Positions 58,815 to 64,000 of a stretch of 64,000 nt of DNA are shown here, piece by piece (the first letter of the stretch is position 1; the number at the start of each line of letters is the position of its first letter). Location of the stretch: assembly GCF_050874005.1 (NCBI RefSeq), contig NZ_JBNMJV010000002.1:1-64000 (forward strand), in the 5' to 3' direction. Made by a program: the position numbers and the translations under genes. A model generated the notes under the pieces. That model ran no database searches. It saw only the letters and a list, made by a program, of their open reading frames with translations, and had not been told where the DNA came from. This DNA comes from Huintestinicola sp050874005 (GTDB taxonomy: Bacteria > Bacillota > Clostridia > Oscillospirales > Ruminococcaceae).

Positions 58815-60128
58815 CTATCTTCCGAGAATGGCATCAAGCAGCGAGCCGCCGTCGTTTTCGGCAAAACGGAGCTTAACGCCAAGCTTTTTTTCCACATCTG
58901 AAATGGTATAATCGTCAAGGAACAGGTCTCCGTCGTGGATTATCATTGATTTTGACAGAAGAAGCTCTGTTCCCAGTTCTTTGCCCTCAAGCTGGGATAT
59001 GATGTCCCCTGCTGTGAGAAGCCCTGTGACGGTTATTGTTTCTCCGAAAAAGTGATTTATTATTTTATAAACTTTGCACCTAAGACCGAATTTTTTCTCG
59101 GCTGCCGCTGCAAGCTCCGATATCATATCATAGGCTGCCGCACCTGTGGCGATGGATATGTCACGGTTTATGTTTTCATATTTTTCCGCTTCGAGTGCGT
59201 CCTCCCTGTTCAGGGCGGCGAAAAATTCATCGTAAAGGGAACGCATCATTCCCACGCCGTTTTCATACTGAGGGTATTCCTCGTAAAAATCTGATTCGGG
59301 AAGGGGGCGTTCTGCTTTCAGATAAAACTCGTCCGAGGGGAAAACGAGACGGGTACCGTATTCGGATAAGAATTTCTGCTGAAATTCCTCGATAATGTCG
59401 ATAGTCCTGCCTGCGCCCTCTTTGTCAAACATTGTAAGGGGGTATAGTCCCTCTCTGAATTTGGTAAGTCCTACGGGGACAATTGCCACGCTGCTGATGT
59501 TCGGCATTAAGCTGCCGAGATCTGTAAGTGTTCTGCGAAGCTCGTCACCGTCATTCAGCCCCGGGCAGAGGACTATCTGACAGTTCATTGAAATGCCTGC
59601 CTCGGAAAGCTGACGGAGATAGTCTATCTTCTCCCCTGCAAAGCGGTTGTTCATCATTTTGCAGCGAAGCTCGGGATTGGTGGTATGCACGGAAATGTTG
59701 ATATTCAGCTTCATTTCGATAATGCGGTCTATGTCCTCCTGCTTTAAATTGGTAAGAGTGACATAATTTCCCAGCAGAAATGACAGACGGGCGTCATCAT
59801 CCTTGAAATATAGAGTTTGTCTCATTCCCTCGGGCATCTGGTCGATAAAGCAGAAAACGCATTTATTGCAGCAGCTCTGCTTTTTGTCCATAAGAAAGGT
59901 ATTAAATTCAAGTCCAAGGTCGTCATACTCGCTCTTGCGTATTTTAAGCATAAGGTGCTTTTTGTCACGCTTTAAGAGCAGGGTGACGGTATTTTCCGAG
60001 GAGTAGTACATATAATCAAGCACATCGGATATCTTATGGCCGTTTATGGCTTCAAGGATATCGCCGCTTTTTATACCGCATTTTGCAGCGGGAGAATTGG
60101 CTGTTACGCCCGTAATTTCAGCAGACAT
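58815..60128 (-). CDS. DUF512 radical SAM-like protein with PDZ domain (437 aa)
   Basis: N-terminal PDZ-like domain (SPAAKCGIKSGDILEAINGH), a radical SAM cluster with CCNKCVFC (CxxxCxxC) followed by FIDQMPEGMRQTLYFKDDD, then NYVTLTNL and the DUF512 C-terminal domain (ATGAAAYDMISELA, ITVTGLLTAGDI). The function is unknown; it often sits beside der, as here. Confidence 0.92.
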   Translation of the reverse strand: MSAEITGVTANSPAAKCGIKSGDILEAINGHKISDVLDYMYYSSENTVTLLLKRDKKHLMLKIRKSEYDDLGLEFNTFLMDKKQSCCNKCVFCFIDQMPEGMRQTLYFKDDDARLSFLLGNYVTLTNLKQEDIDRIIEMKLNINISVHTTNPELRCKMMNNRFAGEKIDYLRQLSEAGISMNCQIVLCPGLNDGDELRRTLTDLGSLMPNISSVAIVPVGLTKFREGLYPLTMFDKEGAGRTIDIIEEFQQKFLSEYGTRLVFPSDEFYLKAERPLPESDFYEEYPQYENGVGMMRSLYDEFFAALNREDALEAEKYENINRDISIATGAAAYDMISELAAAAEKKFGLRCKVYKIINHFFGETITVTGLLTAGDIISQLEGKELGTELLLSKSMIIHDGDLFLDDYTISDVEKKLGVKLRFAENDGGSLLDAILGR

Positions 60129-60154
60129 AGTACCTCCGCAATTATCACTTTAAG

Positions 60155-60191
60155 AAAAAAGCAGAGAAGGATCGCTCCTGCTCTGCTTTTT
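60155..60191 (-). terminator. Terminator of yceD-rpmF
   Basis: AAAAAGCAGAG / CTCTGCTTTTT stem with a T-run on the minus strand. Confidence 0.88.
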
Positions 60192-60202
60192 GAGGAAACA
60201 AA

Positions 60203-60385
60203 TCACGCTTCCTTCTTAATTACCTCAACGCCCTTGTAATATCCGCAGTTCTTGCAAACCTTGTGAGGAGCGGTAAGCTCGCCGCAGTGTGAGCATCTTG
60301 AAAAAGCGGGGGTGTCCAGCTTCCAGACAGCGGAACGTCTCTTGTCACGTCTTGCCTTGGATACTTTTCTCTTTGGTACTGCCAT
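60203..60385 (-). CDS. rpmF: 50S ribosomal protein L32 (60 aa)
   Basis: MAVPKRKVSKARRDKRRS is the fixed N-terminus; a zinc site follows, CSHCGEL ... CKNCGYYKG. AAGGAGG precedes the ATG. Usual partner of yceD. Confidence 0.97.
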   Translation of the reverse strand: MAVPKRKVSKARRDKRRSAVWKLDTPAFSRCSHCGELTAPHKVCKNCGYYKGVEVIKKEA

Positions 60386-60485
60386 TATTCAGCACCTCCT
60401 TAACATTTAAGATAATCAAATTCCTGACAGCCCGATTTGACCCGACATATTTGCGAATATGTCAAACAGTCATCAGGCATTTCTG

Positions 60486-60929
60486 TTATTCACAGTTACA
60501 GTCGGAAATGTTCAGATCCGCACCGCACTTAGGACACAATCCCTTGCAGTCCTCTTTGCAGAGCAGCTTTGTCGGCATCTGCAGCAGAATGTCGTTTACT
60601 GCAAGCTCGTCCAGATCAAGCTTGTCATTTTCGGTAACTACATATTCGTCGTTGTCGCTGTTAAGGCTTCTGACAAGAATATGCTCGAAATCAAATGACT
60701 GGCTTCGTTCAAACTTGCTGAGACATCTGTCACATTCGGCGCTTATTGTAAACTTGGCGGTGTAGCTGAGTGTTACCACGCCTGCACGGTTATACACCAC
60801 GCCTTTCAGACTTACAGGACCGATAAAGCTATAACCACGTATTTCATCCAGCCTTTCACGGGAAAGCTCGCAACAGATATCCTGTTTCTCGCCGATTATC
60901 TCGTAAAGCTGCTTTAAGCCTATAACCAT
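60486..60929 (-). CDS. YceD/DUF177 family protein (147 aa)
   Basis: DUF177 protein, linked in E. coli and plants to 23S rRNA accumulation. CDRCLSKFERSQSFDFEHI, DLDELAVNDILLQMPTKLLC and CPKCGADLNISDC carry its cysteines. The ATG at 60929 has AGGAG upstream. Promoter at 60960-60988; it and rpmF form the usual two-gene unit. Confidence 0.9.
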   Translation of the reverse strand: MVIGLKQLYEIIGEKQDICCELSRERLDEIRGYSFIGPVSLKGVVYNRAGVVTLSYTAKFTISAECDRCLSKFERSQSFDFEHILVRSLNSDNDEYVVTENDKLDLDELAVNDILLQMPTKLLCKEDCKGLCPKCGADLNISDCNCE

Positions 60930-60959
60930 AATACGCTCCTGCACCAACACACAAGCTAT

Positions 60960-60988
60960 ATTATAACATATTCAAAAGGATATGTCAA
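60960..60988 (-). promoter_or_regulatory. Promoter of yceD-rpmF
   Basis: Minus strand TTGACA (60983-60988), 17-base spacer, TATAAT (60960-60965): perfect consensus. Confidence 0.9.
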
Positions 60989-61014
60989 TAGCCTGCAGAA
61001 ATTTTTTTCAGAAA

Positions 61015-61425
61015 TTACTTGATAGCGTACTTTGTAACGCTCTCGGGAAGATCTGCCTTGTCAGCGGATACTGTAAATACAACATTTACATCGCTGCCTG
61101 TGAGCTTGTCGATCTTTGCAAGGAGTGCACCGAGAGCTTCGTAATCTGCTCCGCCGATCTTGAGGATAGAATCAACAAAGATATCCTTGATATCATAGTT
61201 TCCTGCAAGAAGGCCTGCAACGAGACCAAAGAATGCCTCAAAGGAATAGATGCAGTTTACGTCGGTATCAACAATTCTTACGCTGTGACCGATATCATAT
61301 CTGAGCTTATCGCTCTTATCAATGCAGACAACATAGCCGTCGGTGTTCTGGGAAGCTGCATTGATCATATCAATGAGTATCTTAGTCTTACCTGAGCCCT
61401 TATTACCTGTAATAATCTTTACCAT
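61015..61425 (-). CDS. Small P-loop NTPase-like protein (136 aa)
   Basis: N-terminal MVKIITGNKGSGKTKILIDM carries a Walker A (GNKGSGKT). A hydrophobic middle (DIFVDSILKIGG) may supply a Walker B Asp; the C-terminus FTVSADKADLPESVTKY is compact. It is far shorter than most ATPases and the family is one I know only as 'conserved hypothetical'. It follows pgi at about 150 bases in the same direction. Function unknown. Confidence 0.75.
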   Translation of the reverse strand: MVKIITGNKGSGKTKILIDMINAASQNTDGYVVCIDKSDKLRYDIGHSVRIVDTDVNCIYSFEAFFGLVAGLLAGNYDIKDIFVDSILKIGGADYEALGALLAKIDKLTGSDVNVVFTVSADKADLPESVTKYAIK

Positions 61426-61478
61426 AATAACTCCATTCTCAGCGGCGGAAAATTATTTTGCGGAATATCGGTGCAAGA

Positions 61479-61529
61479 CCCCCGGAGCGCCGCTGTGCAG
61501 CTCCGGGTGCTGACAGGATGATCCCGTCA
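61479..61529 (-). terminator. Hairpins after pgi
   Basis: A CCCGGAGC / GCTCCGGG stem (61481-61507) with weak T-run on the minus strand, and just beside it the palindrome TGACAGGATGATCCCGTCA (61511-61529). Probably the pgi transcript end or a leader structure of the P-loop gene. Confidence 0.55.
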
Positions 61530-61578
61530 AAGCGCCATATTCCTTATATCATCACCCTTTATAAGGGTAGAAGCCTTT

Positions 61579-62919
61579 TTATCTGCCGAGCTTTGCTTCA
61601 AGAGCCGATTTCTGATCCTCATATCCGGGCTTTCCCAGAAGTGCGAACATATTCTTCTTGTAGCTTTCAACGCCGGGCTGATTGAAGGGATTGATGCCAA
61701 GCATATAGCCGCTTACGGCACAAGCCTTCTCGAAGAAATATACCATATAACCGAAGCTCTTTTCGGTGGTGTCCTCAAGCTCGAGAACGATGTTGGGAAC
61801 GCCGCCCTCGGTATGTGCAAGGATAGTGCCCTCGAATGCACATCTGTTTACTACGGACATATTCTGGTTTGTGAGGAAGTTCAGTCCGTCAAGGTTCTGA
61901 GCGTCGTCCTCGAGGAAGAAGTCCTGCTTGGGCTTCTTTATATCAACAACAGTCTCAAACATTACTCTTGAGCCGTCCTGAATGAACTGACCCATAGAGT
62001 GAAGGTCGGTGGAGAAGATGCAGGAAGAGGGGTAAATGCCTCTGTTGTCCTTGCCCTCGCTCTCACCGAAGAGCTGCTTGAACCATTCTGCCATCATTGC
62101 GAAAGAGGGGTCATATGCCTCAAGTATCTCGATGGACTTGCCCTTTCTGTAGAGGATATTTCTGATAGCTGCGTACTTATAGCAGTCGTTATTATCAAAG
62201 CCTGCTTTAAGCTCCTCTCTTGCCTGAGCTGCGCCTGCCATTACGGCGTCGATATCGCAGCCCGAAACTGCAATGGGAAGAAGTCCTACTGCGGTGAGGA
62301 CGGAATATCTGCCTCCTACGTCGTCGGCGATAACGAAGGTCTCATAGTCCTCCTTGTCGGAAAGCTCCTTGAGGGTTCCTCTTGCCTTGTCGGTGGTGGC
62401 GAAAATTCTTTCCTTTGCGCCCTCCTTGCCGTACTTCTTTTCAACGAGTTCTCTGAATACTCTGAATGCAAGAGCGGGCTCGGTGGTTGTTCCCGATTTG
62501 GAAATAACATTTACCGAGATATCCTTGCCCTCACAGATGGAAAGAATCTCATTCAGGTATGTGGGGGAAATATTGTTGCCCACATAGTAGATGTCGGGTG
62601 TGTCCTTCTTAAGGTTATTGTAAAGAGGCGACTTCATAAGCTCGATAGCTGCTCTTGCGCCCAGATAGGAACCGCCGATGCCGATAACGATAAGGATATC
62701 GGAATTTGACTGTATCTTCTTTGCGGCAGCCTTGATCCTTGCAAACTCGTCCTTGTCATAGTTTACGGGGAGGTCGAGCCAGCCCAGGAAGTCGTTTCCT
62801 GCGCCTGTTCTTTCCTCAAGAGTCTTTGCAGCAAGCTCAGCCTGAGCCTTGACTGCTTCCATCTCGTGGGGAGCGATATAGCCTTCAAGATATTTGGTAT
62901 TAAGTTTAAAAGGTGCCAT
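61579..62919 (-). CDS. pgi: Glucose-6-phosphate isomerase (446 aa)
   Basis: Interconverts glucose 6-phosphate and fructose 6-phosphate. VIGIGGSYLGARAAIELM, VISKSGTTTEPALAFR, GGRYSVLTAVGLLPIA, GESEGKDNRGIYPSS and NPFNQPGVESYK are signatures of the shorter Gram-positive type. Full length. AGGAGG precedes the ATG. Confidence 0.97.
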   Translation of the reverse strand: MAPFKLNTKYLEGYIAPHEMEAVKAQAELAAKTLEERTGAGNDFLGWLDLPVNYDKDEFARIKAAAKKIQSNSDILIVIGIGGSYLGARAAIELMKSPLYNNLKKDTPDIYYVGNNISPTYLNEILSICEGKDISVNVISKSGTTTEPALAFRVFRELVEKKYGKEGAKERIFATTDKARGTLKELSDKEDYETFVIADDVGGRYSVLTAVGLLPIAVSGCDIDAVMAGAAQAREELKAGFDNNDCYKYAAIRNILYRKGKSIEILEAYDPSFAMMAEWFKQLFGESEGKDNRGIYPSSCIFSTDLHSMGQFIQDGSRVMFETVVDIKKPKQDFFLEDDAQNLDGLNFLTNQNMSVVNRCAFEGTILAHTEGGVPNIVLELEDTTEKSFGYMVYFFEKACAVSGYMLGINPFNQPGVESYKKNMFALLGKPGYEDQKSALEAKLGR

Positions 62920-62940
62920 TGTTTGTATCCTCCTAAAAAT

Positions 62941-62962
62941 TCACATTTCTCTCCAAATGTGA
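62941..62962 (-). promoter_or_regulatory. Hairpin in pgi leader
   Basis: TCACATTT / AAATGTGA with a 6-base loop, followed on the minus strand by ATTTTTAGGAGG, i.e. a terminator-like hairpin directly before the pgi ribosome site. Confidence 0.5.
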
Positions 62963-62985
62963 CAATCAATCCATATACAAATATT

Positions 62986-63014
62986 ATATTACTATATTTT
63001 CAGAGAATTTGCAA
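62986..63014 (-). promoter_or_regulatory. Promoter of pgi
   Basis: Minus strand TTGCAA (63009-63014), 17-base spacer, TAATAT (62986-62991). Confidence 0.65.
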
Positions 63015-63062
63015 GATTTTTTGGCAACATTAACTCAATTATCGAAAAATTAGTTGATTTAA

Positions 63063-64000
63063 CTAAAATTCAGTGATATATTTCAGCATATCTGACAATA
63101 CGCTAAGAACACTTTTTTTCGGGATATCCTCCGCTGCTCTGAGCTGTACGGTCTTTAATAGCCTGTCTTTGCAGTAAAATCTCAGCTCGCCTATCTTGTC
63201 GCCCCGTCCGACGGGAGCATACACGAAGGAAGGCAGGATGATACGGGCTTCCACAGCGTCTTCCGAACCTTTGCTTATGAGAGCGTTTCCCGTCTGTTCT
63301 GCAGATATGGAGACCTCTGTGCCGCAGCCGTTTTTCACCTTTACAGCATCGGGCATATCCTCGGGGATATCAAGGGAAATGACCGTATAGCCACCGAAAC
63401 CTATGTCAAGAAGCTCCTTTGCAAGTCCTAAGGCTCTGTCCTCGTCCCTGCAGTCCATTACGGCGCAGACAAGAGAAAATCCGTCACGGCAGGCGCCTTC
63501 GGCGGCAAAATATCCCGATGAAGGTCCTGTGCCGCATTTGAAGCCTACTGAGCCTTTGTATCTGTGTCCCATAGGATTTGAGGTCACAAGCTGAACCTTG
63601 CCGTCCTTGATATCCTCAAGCCTTGTGACAAATATTTCCGTAAGTTCCTCGTGCTTTGAAAGCTCGCATAGGAGCAGGGCGGCGTCATAGGCGGTGGTAT
63701 GCTGGCTGCCGTCGTCATAGTAGCCCGTACATTCGGTGAACAGGGTGTTTTTCATACCAAGTTCCGCCGCCCGTGCGTTCATAAGCTCGGTGAATTTCTC
63801 CTCGGTGCCGCCTATTTTTTCGGCAATAACGCAGGCGGCATCATTGGCATTTCCGATGATAACGCCCTTTAACAGCTCAGACAGAGTTGATTTTTCCCCG
63901 GGCATAAGCCAAATCTGTGCGCCCTGCTTGGAATTGGCATTCTCGCTTGCGGTGATGACCGTATCAAAGGTAAGCTCTCCCCTGTCCATCGCCTCAGCGG
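63063..64000 (-). CDS. D-alanyl-D-alanine carboxypeptidase-like protein, partial (N-terminus outside window)
   Basis: Penicillin-binding-protein-type carboxypeptidase (peptidase S11, DacA/DacF), trimming peptidoglycan pentapeptides. Visible: IIGNANDAACVIAEKIGG (second active-site motif), TECTGYYDDGSQH..TTAYD, and GFKCGTGPSSGYF (third motif). The N-terminal signal peptide and SxxK motif lie beyond the window, so the frame runs to base 64000. The second motif reads NAN rather than SxN and the third KCG rather than KTG; both changes affect usual active-site positions. Family membership is sure; activity is less so. Confidence 0.85.
   Translation of the reverse strand, partial: AEAMDRGELTFDTVITASENANSKQGAQIWLMPGEKSTLSELLKGVIIGNANDAACVIAEKIGGTEEKFTELMNARAAELGMKNTLFTECTGYYDDGSQHTTAYDAALLLCELSKHEELTEIFVTRLEDIKDGKVQLVTSNPMGHRYKGSVGFKCGTGPSSGYFAAEGACRDGFSLVCAVMDCRDEDRALGLAKELLDIGFGGYTVISLDIPEDMPDAVKVKNGCGTEVSISAEQTGNALISKGSEDAVEARIILPSFVYAPVGRGDKIGELRFYCKDRLLKTVQLRAAEDIPKKSVLSVLSDMLKYITEF

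Noticed and set aside
61430..61578. Possible riboswitch between pgi and the P-loop gene
   Set aside because: The GC-rich hairpin and palindrome are present, but I cannot match any riboswitch core; treated as transcript-end structure.

Overview
The window looks like a chromosomal segment of an anaerobic, Gram-positive member of the Clostridia, most likely an Oscillospiraceae/Ruminococcus-like organism (the genus is inference from gene content and protein style). Supporting this are a complete spoIIIAA-AH sporulation operon, a class III anaerobic ribonucleotide reductase with its activase, a cysteine-rich [FeFe]-hydrogenase, a PyrR-controlled pyrimidine operon, RpoD of Gram-positive type, and many TTGACA/TATAAT promoters with 17 bp spacing. 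I see no rRNA, CRISPR array, transposase or prophage. One tRNA gene (Leu, anticodon CAG) is present.

Layout. 0.1-10.9 kb: a small unknown gene and a U32-like protein (minus), a group B-type [FeFe]-hydrogenase and an HEGAH membrane protein (plus), an FAD dehydrogenase, a repeat-bearing lipoprotein, an 8-oxoguanine glycosylase, and a minus-strand run tmcAL, DUF896 gene, nspC (carboxynorspermidine decarboxylase) and a phosphoesterase. 11-18.6 kb (plus): rpmE with a structured leader, a YigZ gene, a dGTPase-like gene, dnaG, rpoD, an Rrf2 regulator, and an ECF sigma/anti-sigma pair translated through a TGATG overlap. 18.7-21.7 kb: small poorly known genes and tRNA-Leu. 21.8-26.2 kb: nrdD-nrdG and a peptide-binding lipoprotein, behind two NrdR boxes. 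26.3-37.3 kb: one long pyrimidine cluster (pyrR, fused pyrC-pyrF, carA, carB, a membrane protein, pyrK, pyrD, a histidine phosphatase, ruvX) with a readable PyrR attenuator. 37.4-40.3 kb: a CmpB-family membrane protein, an HD protein and a CapA-family protein. 40.3-50.2 kb: the housekeeping run nusB, a TsaD paralogue, xseA, xseB, ispA, a DUF212 gene, dxs, tlyA, nadK, argR, recN. 50.4-55.2 kb: spoIIIAA-AH. 55.5-64 kb: DUF512 radical SAM gene, der, plsY, gpsA, yceD-rpmF, a P-loop protein, pgi and a D,D-carboxypeptidase-like gene cut by the window end.

Most of the window is conserved core genome. The observations most worth following are: NrdD ends just before the glycyl-radical segment that the family needs; pyrC and pyrF are read as one ORF although a perfect internal ribosome binding site and start remain; a ~165 bp imperfect palindrome resembling a miniature mobile element sits between der and plsY; a consensus plus-strand promoter near 55.47 kb has no gene behind it; a 43 bp palindrome-bearing repeat occurs twice in the first 141 bases; and the nusB and nspC transcripts appear to carry unassigned structured leaders. 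I did not find a convincing new multi-gene system.
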